Shown here piece after piece: positions 11,892 to 23,729 of a stretch of DNA of 64,000 nucleotides. The stretch's first letter is position 1, and each line of letters begins with the position of its first letter. The stretch spans positions 124,001-188,000 of the forward strand of contig JAOCPU010000003.1 in NCBI GenBank assembly GCA_035772785.1, given 5' to 3'. The translations under genes were made by a program, and so were the position numbers. The notes beneath the pieces were generated by a model. That model was not told where the DNA came from. It worked only from the letters and a program-made list of their open reading frames with translations, and made no database searches. The DNA is from Phlebiopsis flavidoalba (Eukaryota > Basidiomycota > Agaricomycetes > Polyporales > Phanerochaetaceae).

Positions 11892-13055
11892 TCAAGGAGT
11901 GACGGGCTTTGCGCGGTTGCGGTGCGGAGGCGAGAGAGGGTGGGTACGCTTGAGGTGTTGAATGGTCGGGGTATCGTCTATGATTTCGTCGAGTATTGGA
12001 AGGTCAACAGGAGAGGACGCCCCCGAGGACTACGTCGGGCGAGAACTTGGCCTCGTACTCCTTCGGTATCGCGACGGCAGTCAGGCTAGCAGATGCAGAA
12101 AGCTTCTTGGTCTCCTTCGGCAGTTCGATGTCCACGATCGTGCTTTCAGAGTCGTCCCCACAGTCCTCGCCTAGGATGTCCACCTCCTCGTCCAGGTCCT
12201 CCAGCCGGTCGGCGCGGGGTCGCTTTGCGGCGCGGGCGCACGCCCACTCCAGGATCGGCTTCCGCTTGAGGTTCGCTGAGACCAGCGTTCTCCTTTCCGG
12301 ATCCACGAATGATGGCGCGAACCTCTTGCGCTGGGGGCTAGACATTGCAGAGGTCACCTGGGGGCTCACCGCAGAAACAGGCAGACTGCTAGCAGAGGGC
12401 GAAGACGGCAGATATTCCCAGAGCTCGCGCTGTGACCGCGATATTTTTTTCCCCCCCCCGTCTCATATAACGAGTTCTAACAAAGCCCGCGCTTGAAATG
12501 AGATACGGGTAGTTGCGGGGTCTCGCTGTCGCAAAGCGAGGAGGACTGAGAGACAGACGACACGATCGACGGCGTTGCGGCTCGAGCCCGAGGGTGTTGC
12601 GGTGCCCGACGGCCGCGAGCGGGCGGCGCGACATGAGCAACGGCGCGTCCGCGACGATGAGCGAGTTCTTCTTCGACAGCTGGAGTCGTTCTGGAACCAC
12701 ACCGTCACTGTTCGCGCGTCCCTAGCAGATTGTCAGGCTCAAACATGAGGAACGTCGTGGGCGCCCCTGGAAACGTACATCCCGACAGAGTCAGCCATAA
12801 TGCCAGAAGCGTTTTGTTTCGCGCGTGGGGTGCGTGTCCAGTCTGGTACAGCGCTTCGAGGACGCTCGAGCTGGAGGTCGGTCATATTGGTGGCGCGGCT
12901 TCTTGTCCTTATCCGAGTAGGGCGTCCCCCTTCCTCGAGGACTGCTTGACGAGGGCCGCGATGATGTCGAGGATTGCCTGAAGAATGGTGCACGCTCGGC
13001 TCTTGTGGGTCGAGCGGAAGCGAGTTGAACGAGTGGTACGCGTAGGAGGACGCAT
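11892..13055 (-). CDS. homeodomain transcription factor A (non-mating)
   Basis: Nuclear DNA-binding protein. The homeodomain is split by an intron. The upstream exon gives MTDLQLERL-like and THPTRETK residues (about 12795-12895), where different frames supply successive parts. After a GTACGT...CTAG intron, the downstream exon reads TVTVWFQN (about 12685-12710), the recognition helix, followed by a basic SKKNSL segment. The C-terminal half has PSSPSASSLPVSAVSPQ, SSPQRKRFAPSF, RKPILEWACARAAKRPR (basic, possible nuclear signal), an acidic LDEEVDILGEDCGDDSES segment and VDLPILDEIIDD near the end. The start at 13055 is the first Met before the SSYAYHSFNSLPLDPQE reading. At least four frame changes are needed. 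The gene points the same way as the homeodomain gene at 14.4-15.6 kb. Confidence 0.65.
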
Positions 13056-13305
13056 GTTGAGTCTGTTTTACGTGTCAAGAGGCTAAAGAGCGTGGGCGTG
13101 CGTCGCTGACTGGCTGAGCGTCGACTGAGGTCGGATGTCGCAGGAACGTTGAACGAACCAGGGAGCAATTTTCCCAAATTGATGGGACGGGTTTGATGAT
13201 GTGTGATTGTGACCGTCACGCTATCCCCCGAAGAGCGTGACGGATGACGTCGGGGAGCGGAAACCAGGTTCATTGTTCCTGGTCCAGCTGGCCACAGGGC
13301 TCGCT

Positions 13306-13314
13306 ATATATACA
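13306..13314 (+). promoter_or_regulatory. TATA-like element of the MscL gene
   Basis: The sequence ctatatata lies about 10-15 bases before the ATG at 13323. That is very close for a TATA box, so either transcription starts inside the annotated 5' end or the real start codon is the next ATG (13334). Confidence 0.3.
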
Positions 13315-13322
13315 CCACCACC

Positions 13323-14132
13323 ATGCCAGGCTCATGACGATCGCGAAGAGCTGAGGAAAGACTGCTCAGTGGGACGAGTACTGTGGTCCGCAAAGTGCAG
13401 ACGGCATGGTCGAATTTCCTAGGCAAAAGTACAGTGCAATTGGCCGGAATAACCCGCAATTTCTTAGCCCTTTCACAGACTTTTTTGGGACGTGATAGGG
13501 ACGTGTTTTTTGAGGTTGCTGTCGGTCTAATGTGTGTCAAAAACTAATAACCTTACATTGTACTTTGACTCAATCATCTATAGGATTGCGACGTCCTTCA
13601 CGGGAGTGGTCAACTCGCTGGTGTCTGACCTGCTTTTACGCACCAATATCACTCCTCCCATTGCATGTCGTGCACAGAACCTCCCGGAAAAAATTCCTAG
13701 TCCTGCGCAAGGGACCACATGGGAGTAGAGGGTTATAACACTGTTGAGCAGGGAGCCAGAGAAGATGGTGCCGTGACCATGAACTATGGGTAAGCATGGT
13801 CCGCTTCGTTGGCTCGGTTTTTCAGCTACTCATTATGGTTCACGTGCAGTATATTCCTGGTACAAGACCATGACCTTCCTCTCACTTGGACTCGTACTAT
13901 ATGGTATTGCCCAGGCATATGCCTTCTTCTCACACGACTCTATCATCAAGCACACTGTCCCGGTGCCCATACTGTCGTAAATATATTTCTGAGAAGGTAC
14001 CCGTCTCACGAACCCACGTATATACACTGCTAAAAACGCGTCTATAGGCAAAAACGGTGCGTAAACTGCACTAGTTGGCTTGATGGACGTGAAGACCGAG
14101 AGACGACCGCTCTCCCTAATACCACTGACTGA
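13323..14132 (+). CDS. mscL: large-conductance mechanosensitive channel (MscL family) with C-terminal CxxC zinc-ribbon-like tail
   Basis: Membrane-tension-gated pore. After indel correction the blocks are SGTSTVVRKVQTAWSNFL (exon 1), FEVAVGL then TSFTGVVNSLVSDLLL (TM1 plus the conserved start of the loop, 13560-13640), EKFLVLRKGPHG (13685-13730), EDGAVTMNYG (13765-13790), LVLYGIAQAYAFF (TM2, 13888-13930), and a cytosolic tail with CPYCRKYISEK (about 13965-13998) and CVNCTSWLDGREDRE (14062-14105). The two Cx2C pairs suggest a zinc ribbon. Bacterial MscL lacks this tail; fungal MscL homologues are known but little studied. At least three introns are needed, and frames change several times (near 13345, 13490, 13655, 13730, 13975). 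The start at 13323 versus 13334 is undecided. Confidence 0.72.
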
Positions 14133-14379
14133 ATACACACGACTTTAACGAACTCTTGGAAGGATGATAATACCCTGAATGTTTCATATTTACATGTCCA
14201 TTACGTTGCGATGATAGACAGCCAAAAGCTATGTGCATACAATTCAAAAGAGCGTGACATGTGGCGCATGAATTGAAAGGATGTATGAATACATAGGGAT
14301 CATGCATAGCCTGGACGGGGGCCAAGAAAGCGGGCAGAACTATACAAGAAAACCTGTTTTCACGACCTAACATCATTGC

Positions 14380-15588
14380 TTATGCCATGATAGGCCCCTG
14401 AAAGCTAAAAGGGCTCTTGGCAAGGCAATGCAGCAGCGATTCCTCATCTGCGCCATAGACAGGAGTCGGTCTTCTCCTCCTTCTCCTCCCTTTCCGAGTT
14501 GGGGTATCGAACAGGCCTTCAGGGACAACCATGGACTGAAGACTTGTATCCGGAGTGATCATCTCGTCTCCCCTCCGTGTCCGAGTCTTCATCAAGATCC
14601 AACTCTGGTCCCACATTCCATATCCGCCTCGGGGAGGGACCTCCTCAGTGTCAGAGTCTGCCAGCCCCTTTCGCTGATATGCGCGCTTTCGCCGGTCCGC
14701 TCTGTCCTTTGCGCACGCGAACTCCAAGGAGCGCATCCCCCATCTTGGAAGTCGGTGGCAGGCCAGAGAACAGCGTGCATTCCGTTCCTGGCGATGATGG
14801 TGCCTGCAGCGGCGAGGAGGGTATAAGGTCGTATATGTTCTTCGGGGCCGCCAGGCGCTTTTCTGAGAGGTCGAAAGCCGTCTGCAGCCCGGTTTGTGGT
14901 ATGGCGACGTGGTCGCAGAGGAGGACGGAAGTCTCTGCGTTCGCGGCGGGAGGCGATATGAGTCGAGGGTATAGGATGGGTTGCGGCGTAGCATGGGGTG
15001 CGTCTTGGGTGTGCGAGGATCGAGCTGGCTGGCGGCTGCTGACGGACGAGTTCTCTGCCTCTGTCCATTTCAATAACTTCTTCTTCATACTCCTTCGCTT
15101 GTTCTGGTACCAGACGTTGACGGTCTTGATGTCGCTTTATACGGAACCTGTTAGTCTGGGGAAACAAGCGCCAGCGCAGACGCGGTTCGACTCACAGACC
15201 GAGCTCCCGAGCGAGCTTGATGCGGTCTTCTTTCGATGGATGCGTCTTGAGATCGTATAGTGACTGGAGAGCTTGCAGCTCGTTGGGCTGCATGCGGCGG
15301 CGTGAAAACGGGACGTGGGTTTCGGTTTTTGGACGAGCTTGCTGAGTGAAGCGTTCGCGACATGAGGTCCATGTGTTCGGTAGGCATTGTCGGTAATGCG
15401 GGCGTGTCTTGAGGGGAGCGACGCGCGGGAGGGTGCGTCCGCGGGCGGTGAGGTGGTGGTTGAGGAAGAGCTGGGGTAAGCGAGTTCAACCAAGCCGCCG
15501 GGTCAAGCGAGATAGTCGCGTACACACCATCAAACAACACGCGCCCACGCGGTAGACACAACGCTAAACGCGTCACCGTCCGAGCCAT
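14380..15588 (-). CDS. homeodomain transcription factor B (non-mating)
   Basis: The homeodomain spans an intron. The first exon ends RRMQPNELQALQSLYDLKTH then SKEDRIKLARELGL (15195-15300). The second gives DIKTVNVWYQNKRRSMKKK (about 15080-15135), a clear recognition helix in which the usual WFQN is WYQN, followed by a basic cluster. The tail is Ser/Pro-rich and ends with TPTRKGRRRRRRPTPVYGADEE and KSPFSFQGPIMA (stop at 14380). Typical length for Agaricomycete homeodomain regulators is several hundred residues, which fits. The start at 15588 (MARTVTRLA) is the best Met. Frames change near 15430, 15300 and 14680. It is not one of the MAT-A HD genes, which lie 17 kb away. Confidence 0.75.
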
Positions 15589-16372
15589 CGCACGGTGCCC
15601 GTTCCCTCACCGTGTCAGAGACCATGATTACGTATTCTGAGGGTTGAGCCTCTCAATTACTGCCCTGTGTTTCTGCCGCAAATATCAAGGTCGCCGTCAG
15701 GCGGCTGCGGCGTTGGGACCCGCACCACTCTTGGCATGATGCACTCTCTCGCTGGGGACTGAGACGCGTATGATTACGGCAGTACCTCATCCAAGTGCAT
15801 CTCATCATTTTCAGTGGACAAACTCGTGTTTCTACAGAGCATACATTGAGTGGAAGGCACTTGAAGCCTTTTGGCGTCAAGCCGCGCTTGAGTCGCGTTT
15901 TCATCATGAATGGATTGGTCTGTCTCGTCTATACTCTCACGCAAACAAGATGTGTCACAGAGCTAGTAGCGCTGTCTAGATATACGACTGCATGCAAATC
16001 GCCGAGCACTTGCCCCCCGTCGGGACCACAGTGGCAGCCAGCGATTCGAATGGCCGTGAGCTGTCGTGACGACTCGCCGCCAGGGTGTGCCTTCTCTTCG
16101 GACCAAAATTGATTCTCACAAAAGTGCCCTGTGTGGCCCTCATGAGACTTAGTCGCGCCCTTGTAGCCAGCAGCACACAACCGAAGCCCATTGGTAGAAT
16201 TTGAACACCGTAGCCGGAGATGGTCACAAGATCTCACGCCACGAGGCTGATGGCATTGCCGTATATGGAAGCCCCGTCTTAAACGCGTCACTAAGCGCTT
16301 CGTCTTCAGACACGACCACCTCTGTCATTACCAGTCAATGTCAATTTGGTAGAAGATCTCAGACCCACACTG
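15589..16372. other. unassigned 780 bp between homeodomain gene B and ALG12
   Basis: Open frames of about 85-120 codons exist on both strands (largest: minus strand 15929-16291), but none shows a known motif. No repeat or RNA gene is evident. It probably includes the two divergent promoters. Confidence 0.35.
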
Positions 16373-18486
16373 ATGAGCACTGGGCTAGACGTTTTACTTT
16401 TGCGTTGGTTCTTGCAAGCTGGGCTCATGTTTGGCTCGCACCGTACAACAAGGTGGAAGAGAGTTTCAACTTACATGCCACTCATGACGTGTTATTCTAC
16501 GGGGTCGGACCGAACGCGTTACAAAGGTGAGTCTCGCTGCACGTACGCTTATATCTCACTCAACAAGACTGTAGTATGATCACTTCGTGTTTCCGGGTGC
16601 CGTACCCCGGACGTTCATAGGCAGCATTCTCCTTGCATGGATCTCGACTCCCATCATTCATTTGGCCAATCGACTTGACCTTTATAACGTCTAAAGCGGA
16701 TATACAGACTGCAAGTAAGGGAATTGTTCCTGTATTTCCTACGCAAACTCATCTATGAAGTCCGCCTCGTCCTCGCCACATGCAACGTCATCGGCTTTTC
16801 GTATTGGCGTCGTAGCCTTGCCGATCGTTACGGCAAGACGCACCAGTTTCTTGTTTGTCGCGATTACAATATCCCAGTTCCATTTACCATTTTGGATGGG
16901 TCGAACATTACCTAACATGTTTGCTTTGCTACCTGGTAAGCTGTGGTACATATTCCTAGCACTCACTCACTCAACACGCGTACAGTGAACCTCGCATTGT
17001 GTAAACTGTGGGAAACGCGCAAAAAAACGCTACAAAGCCTACTGCAGCTGGTGTTGACTTCGCAAATCGCACTCATGGTCTTCGCGGGCGTAGTCTTCCG
17101 TGCGGAAGTGGCGCTTCTACTAGCACCGATAGTCGTGCAAGTGTATCTCTCAGGCTGGGCGTCCCTTAGCCGCATCATCAAGACAGGGCTCGTTTCTGCA
17201 GTGGTATCAGTATGTAAGCATCTTTGCACAAATACCTCTAATAATTGCTGATCAATTATAACATCTAGCATTGACTGTTTCAGTCGATTCATATTTCTGG
17301 CAAAGATGGCCTCTCTGGCCCCGAGCTATACGGCATCTATTTCAATGTCGTTCAAGGGGAAAAAAGCTCCTGATTGGGGAGTACGTTCTGGTCGCTACAT
17401 GAATAATTCTAATATCTAATATCCTCGGAAGGTCTCACCTTTCTACGAGTATTTCGGTACTCACCTTCCAAAGCTCCTTCTTACATCAATACCTTCTCGC
17501 CGCGATCGGAGGCACTCCTTCCTGTGAGCGACAGCCGTATCCGCACACTTGTCATTCCATCTATTTTATTTGTCTTTCATACTGAGCTTCTTGGGACACA
17601 AGGAATGGCGCTTCTTGATCTACGTCGCTCCCGTTTTCAACGTTGCCGCCGCAAAGGGTGCCACATGGCCTAGTGAGTAGCATATTAATTACTGGTTCCC
17701 ATGTTTCTCAGTCACCCTCATAGCACAACTCGGAAATTGAGGCAGTGTCTGGGGGAGGCTGGCACATCTGGTAGTCTTCGCCTGTATCGGCTCCAATGTT
17801 CTTGCCACCATTGTTTTCACTCTATCTTCGAAGCACAATTACCCAGGCGGCGAGGCGATGGCGCGCTTCAACGAGATGTATGCGCGGGATGGCGATGGTA
17901 TATTTCTTCCTTCGTGCCGAGCAGTACCTCTCTTGTTTTTCTCAAGCTTGCAGGTGTTCTTTTTTGATTCAACTTTTAGTCCACGTTCACATCTCCAAAC
18001 CTTCGCCGCACAAACAGGTGCCTCTCTTTTCCAGCAAGGTTCTTTCCCCGTCCACACCCCTCCATACCTCTGGCGGGAAGGCCATTTTGAGCACGTCATG
18101 GGTCTACAACAAGACGATGAGAAGTGACACCTGCACAACTTTCCGCAAATAGCCACATTACACCCAATATCATCGCACCCAGCGAGCTTCCTCCTCTCTC
18201 TCTCCCTTTTTTTCCCCCCTTTTAGATCGCGCAACCCTAATGCCCGCGACCATGTCCTCCGCCTGTTCGATCGATGCACACCGCGGTTCTCTAACCCGAA
18301 CCTCTCTTTGGCAAAACTTACTGGTCCCTCCTGTCGGGTTGACTCTTTCGATAGACTATTCCTCAAATCAAGGAATCCCCTAAAGACCCGCCCATGTGGG
18401 AGTTCTTGAAGTTCATACAGAGCGAAAAGCTAAGCCAAATCCTGGAAAGAAGAGGTCGTTGGAGGAGATCTGCGTGTGTTTATTAA
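16373..18486 (+). CDS. ALG12: dolichyl-P-Man:Man7GlcNAc2-PP-dolichol alpha-1,6-mannosyltransferase (ALG12)
   Basis: Multi-pass ER enzyme of glycosyltransferase family 22 that adds the eighth mannose to the lipid-linked N-glycan precursor. Diagnostic blocks are APYNKVEESFNLHATHDV (16440-16490), YDHFVFPGAVPRTFIGS (16577-16625), VRLVLATCNVIGFSYWR (16760-16812), QFHLPFWMGRTLPNM (16876-16920), FRAEVALLLAPIVVQ (17095-17140), DSYFWQRWPLWPE (17285-17325), LLGHKEWRFLIYVAPVFNVAAAKGA (17588-17665), NYPGGEAMARFNEMY (17838-17884) and a tail KFIQSEKLSQILERR ending at 18486. The KVEESFN motif near the N-terminus is the luminal catalytic-loop signature. Many short introns are present, and at least eight frame changes are needed. 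Start: ATG at 16373 in the frame LDVLLLRW. Confidence 0.9.
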
Positions 18487-18535
18487 CACTACAATGATGT
18501 ACATCCCCCTCGTGTGTATTTGGCCTCACTCAAAG

Positions 18536-19547
18536 TTAATGAGCAACCTCACTCTTCTTGGGTCGAGTCCCGAAAATACCAGTTCCTACACGCACAATGT
18601 CACTGCCACCTGCGTTCAGCGCCGCCTCAAAGTCACTCGACATGCCCATGCTGAGCATAAGCCTTCCCTCGACGCCCACACCGTCCGCTGCCCGTCGACT
18701 CCTTCGCGAGCTCGGCCTGGAGAAGGTCCCGTGTTTCTGCACGAGCCGCTCAAAGTCCTCGTTCAGCTTGTCGGTGCTCGACGAGAGGACTCGGTAAGTG
18801 ACCCGATCGTCATGAGGCCCTGTAGGTGCAGGCGCGGACATTCAGTGAGCACGAATCGCGCAAGCTGCGTCAACTCGGCAGAGGCGTTATCGGAGGCGGT
18901 AGTGAGGGGCGCCAAGGCCGGATTTATTGTCCTCGCCGTGTGGGAAGTGTTGACTTGAAGGAGGATGTTCAATGGTGGGCGGTCTGGGGAGAGGTATTTG
19001 TTGAGTCCCGCGCACCCGTGGCACCCTTGGACGAAGTTACTGTTTGGACGTTAGCGTAGAGGTTTGTTGCGTATCGCTAAAAGATCGTAGGTTAGACTAT
19101 GGACAATGATTATGAATACGTCGCGGACTGTACAAGCGAGGGTCTTAGGCCTTATTGGACTGGAAAGGTTCCAATAAAGTGCCATCTCACGTCCGGTTAG
19201 AGTCAGCTAGAGTGGAAGGATCAACATGCTTACGGACTAAACACAACAAAGCTGACGCACTTCTGCGCAGCCTTCTCCTCTAGCTCCTGCACATAGTTTT
19301 CGCCTAAATAAAACCGTGAAGTCTCGTTGACATCCATCTTCATAGCATGCATCCACGAGGATATCTGATGCAGGCTTGAGCTTGGACACGGCGGACGAGC
19401 GTCGGTCGCGGCACCGGTCACTCGATGGTGGGCGGGGTCGGAAGACTGTGCGGCCTCCACACGAGCACGAATCTCGCTGAGCGACTCACGCAGCTCCGAG
19501 ACACGTTTCAGGTTTGGGGGTAGAGGTACGGCGACTGTCGATGACAT
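18536..19547 (-). CDS. YggS/PROSC-family pyridoxal-phosphate-binding protein
   Basis: Cytosolic PLP-homeostasis protein with an alanine-racemase-like barrel but no known catalytic activity. From the Met at 19547: SELRESLSEIRARVEAA, a Lys-bearing strand (reading SKLKPASDI near 19370), ENYVQELEEKA (19265-19300), NILLQVNTS (18945-18972), LQGLMTIGSL (18795-18825), FERLVQKHG and the strong C-terminal signature LMLSMGMSSDFEAAL, then GSDIVRVGTGIFGTRP (18555-18660). The family is usually about 230-280 residues, matching this span with three or four introns. It converges with ALG12, leaving about 50 bp between the stops. Confidence 0.85.
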
Positions 19548-20104
19548 CCGGAAAGCTAGTCAGTGACCGCGTGAGCGGAGTGATAGTCGCATCGGCGACA
19601 TGGCCGAGCCCAGGGGATCAGCTCAAATATTCGGACATTGTATGCGTAAATGCCGCCAAATATCCTCGCTGAACTCGGGGCAAGAGATATATACATGACT
19701 AGATCTCTCTGCCATCTAGTAGCTCTATACATGACACTAAGGGTGACGTACACACTGCCGTTACCGTAATAATTACTACGACAAGCTAAACAAAAGTTGC
19801 ATTCGTAACGGTCACGGCGACCTCATGTATGAAGGTCGAACTACACCGAATGATGGGCCAACGGCAGAAGAGTATAGTGATAATACAAAACACAGAGATT
19901 CACGCCAAAGTTCATTACCCTTGCGGGGCGTTGGAATCGCCTTGAGAGTGCAGATGCTAACAGCGAGGTTTATGGTACTGTGTGAATCCAAGTCGTCGGC
20001 AAGAAGGTACGATAATATATTCATCTTGGTATAGATCCTACCAACAACAGCCCAAACCGTGCGGAAGGCTTGACGAGCTCGATTGCAGACTGAGTTTTGC
20101 GATT
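19548..20104. other. intergenic 560 bp between the PROSC-like gene and COG1
   Basis: AT-richer sequence between the 5' end of one minus-strand gene and the 3' end of the next. Short open frames on both strands show no motif. The promoter of the PROSC-like gene is expected here. Confidence 0.4.
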
Positions 20105-23100
20105 CTACGAGATTCGAGACTGCTTTCGACGAGCCTTGGAAACTTCGTCGCCTCCTCGAATGTTGCTTGTATTGGGAGGAGGAGGACCGAACAGAAGCCG
20201 CATTTTGGTCACCGCGGTAGTCATCCCGGTATGAACGCCATCGAACTCGACTCCTGTCTTGTGAGGGGCAAGTAACAGTTTTACATCTGGAGCACTTACC
20301 TCGCCGAGCGTTTGAGACGCTCTTCTTGCTGAAGACGAGACACTAGAGAAGAAAAACGTTGGTCCCCGTGCTGATAATAGCACGTGAAGTACCACGAGAT
20401 CCTGGGCCAACTCGCGTTTGACCTGGGCGGCGGATGCAGGTGTGACCCTCGCAATGCTCCAACAAGTGGGTTGCAAAACGCTTCCAAATAGTGAGCCTGC
20501 CCTCTGTTCTATTCGCGAAGGATTGAGCAAGGATCCAAGTTCTTGAACGCGAGTGGATAGCGATAGGACGGCACTTATCACTGCAGCAGAGGGTTTGTTG
20601 GACGGTACTGGAAGCGTCCCCGGGAGTATTTTTCAATCAGAAAAAACGCCATCCGTGGTATGGAGAATAGGTCTTACCATGGGCAGTGTGCTCACTCAAA
20701 TCAGATTTTGTGTGCTCAAGTAGTATTCGCCTGCTGCTTCCCGAGCCACATGAGTCTGCCATTGCTCAACAATGGTGCTGTGAATGGCCTCTAAGCGATT
20801 TCTGAATTCTGATCAAGACATCAGCAGATACATCACTGGAAGCTCATGTAGAACTGACCGTCCGCAGCGTGCGGGCTGCCTCCAATACTCGTTATTATGC
20901 GAGTTGAAGATGATAGATCATCTGCAAGCCTGGCTACGAACAGAGCTTGCCTCAACGAAAACTCTGCCAAGATGAATTAGTCATTGGACGGTCATCTATG
21001 GAGAAATTTACTACCCGTCATGTCCTCGGGACTTGGAAGCGAGGTTTGAAGAGTGCTACATATCCTCTGACATAATGCGTCGGCATCTGCACGATAGTCT
21101 TCTACCAGTTGGGCCGCTAGATCACTGGAACAGGATAAGATATCAACTATAGTTGGGTACGACAACAACGCACCGGGTACCTTCATCCTGCCCATGCATG
21201 GTGCTGAGGTCGTCTCGTAGTATTTGCACCCGGCTCTCCACTACCTGCAACACGTCTTGAAGGAGAGGCGTTCGGCCGCTATTTGATGCCCGGAGATCGC
21301 TACTATACTTCAGGAAAGGTACCGCTGCATTTGATCCACTTGGGGATGACAAGGATATAGAAGGCGACTGGAGGAGATAGCGAACTGGCTCTACATCTGC
21401 GCAAAGGAGAAAATAGACATTAGACGCGAGACTCTCGTTCGTCAGGGACACTCGTGCTTACCCAAGGAACCTTGTCTAGCTGAATCCTCCAATTCGGAGA
21501 GAGCAGAGAGGCCAGGTGTTCGCAGAAAGCGGTTTCGATCGACGAAAGTACTGTCTTCCAAAGCTCCACAGCCCCTTCGTCTACAGATCGAGTCTACCGG
21601 TAGAGTTGATGGATGCTCTCTCGTTCGCTGTGAGGTTTTCATCGGCATCCAACCATTTTCTGCACCATGCCCGGGTCGCCCATAGCTCACGGATAGTGGT
21701 GAGTTCTAGTAGCCAAGATGACATAGACGATTGAACAGTCTCCATCGTATTTTCGAACCATTCACTTAAGCTGGCCGAGAAACGAGCCTCTTTCTGAGAC
21801 GAGAGTGAGTCCACATCCACGTAAGGCTTGTAAGGGCTCTGATAGTGACCGGAAGGAGAAGGAAGTGGTTGGATGACGGCAAAGTGGACAGGAGCGTTTG
21901 GCTAGTGAGTCGGACCTCCGCCGGTAGTCCTTCAGTATTCGTGGGTGTTGGGGATTGGATGTGGTATAAGGACTCGTCGCATGAGAGGGGACCATGTTCT
22001 GCTTCCGAGATAAAGGACTGCACGCGAAGTCCTTCCTCCGAGTTGTCCGCGAAACAATGTCGAGAACCGTCTTCAGCTTCTGTTTCACGTCCCTCACACA
22101 CGACGTGGCTCGAGAACGCTGCTCCGGAGGGACACCCGCGTGCAGGCAAAGGGTCCAGAGCATTACCGTTGCCACTGAGGGAAAGCTAACCGGTCCTTCT
22201 GACGTGCAAGATGTAGTAGTTAAACATCTACCGCGTTGCAGGAGGAAGGTATTCAACGTTTCCGCGAAAGGTCTGGTACTCGAGCAACACACACCAGCAA
22301 GTGTAGTGCCAAGAGAATCGCGCAGACTTCCTGTGGCTGGCCGATTAGACGAGTATATGGATGTGCGTGCATCACGAACGGGGTGGAGACAGTGTTTGCC
22401 TCACGCAGAGACAGATGTGGCTTTATGAGTGATTTGTGAGCGGAACTGGGAAATGGTTTCCCATTGTCGCTGAACCAGCGGGAACTGCTCCTAAACAATC
22501 ATTAGTGAGTGCGAGAGGTGTGCTGTGTACGACGGGCACACACGGGTATTATCTATTTCTAGATTTCGCCCAGCCAATGTCTTCATCTTCATCAGCAACG
22601 TGTCTAAGTAACGAACGGTGGACAACTCTGGACAGCAAGAACAGCCACGCGGGCCTGTAAAGTATTGTTTCTTCTCTATGGAGTTCGCCACATTTAGATG
22701 TTCAGGAGGAGTCTAAGAGTAGTTTGAGGTGAGGCGGCAAGCGATTGCAGGGACTGAAGGTGCGTGTCTGGTCGGAAGTTGCGTATTAGAGCTCCAAAAC
22801 TTGCATCGCAATTCACGCGCACCAACCTCCTTGTCTGGACCCGGAGTGCTTTTGGACTCTGCGCACCAACCTGGATTGCTGACGTGATGTGTCTCATATC
22901 CTGTAGTGCACTCCACGACACGATTTGAAGAGCCTGCTAGCGAGATAATGGATGGGTGTTCGACGCCTGTAGCAGGGTCCCGATGAGGGGGGCGTTCCCT
23001 GCGCTTTCGTACTATAGTTTAGTGCACGTAGTACCTCTTTACAACTGTACGCACCCAACCATGAGACGTAGCTCCTCTTGCTTGGCATCGGCATCCGCAC

Positions 23101-23445
23101 TGAGCTTTTGGTGTGAGTGCAAGCGCACAATAAGGTAGAACATGGAAGCCGTACCGTAAACCGCTGCTGTGTAGCCCTCACTTCAGCTACGGTGTGTTTC
23201 GCGAAGAAGTTCATCGGGATCCCACGAGCCTCCCCGGTTTTCTCCCAAGTTCAAGTTGGGGATTGACAGATACCTCCGACTGGCCCATAGGTGAGCCATT
23301 CGGCAGGGACTTGCTGCTACTTCGCGAGATCAGCGGCGGGAGCGGGGGTAGCTGGAACAGAGCTTTGACAATACCGCTGCCAGAGGCCAACGGAAGAAAG
23401 GGAGACAGTAGATGGCCTTCTGGCCATGTCTCCTCGCCTGAGTGA
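20105..23445 (-). CDS. COG1: conserved oligomeric Golgi complex subunit 1 (COG1)
   Basis: Tethering subunit of the COG complex, needed for retrograde intra-Golgi traffic and so for correct glycosylation. The N-terminal signature appears in successive frames: ELFAKHTVAEVRATQQRL (23160-23215), DADAKQEELRLMVG (23050-23100), ARLFKSC-type and LQDMRHITSAIQ (22870-22920), as in human COG1 (FRTKSVAEIRGLE..., KKEELRQMVGERYRDL). Central helical blocks are SSMSSWLLELTTIRELWATRAW (21665-21735), DADENLTANERASI, DVEPVRYLLQSPSISLSS (21340-21400) and LLQDVLQVVESRVQILRDDLS (21205-21265). The C-terminal part has QVKRELAQDLVVLHVLL and TKMRLLFGPPPP (20160-20440). The upstream limit is uncertain. Many introns and more than ten frame changes are present. 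It sits just downstream of a TMEM115-like gene on the same strand. Confidence 0.8.
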
Positions 23446-23729
23446 GGAGAGACGTGAGTTGTAGCTGATACAGCACTTCAGGCGGTTGAGGGGTTCATAG
23501 GTTCATCCACGTGGCATGGTCGTCTCATCGAGATTCACCAAGCGGCATATATGTAGTTGTGGTGGTATGCTCGACACGAGTTGATGAGATTATAATGTCT
23601 TGTCCTATTCCCATTACGACCATACATATCTACAAATATCTACAAGCATAATGTGTAGCACAATGTGAAAGCACGCGAGCCAGGTTAGGAACCCAATCTG
23701 TTGAGTCTTGCATAACTTGAAGAGCTCAA

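Noticed and set aside
15929..16291. Minus-strand 120-codon frame between homeodomain gene B and ALG12
   Set aside because: No known motif; composition is not distinct from shadow frames.
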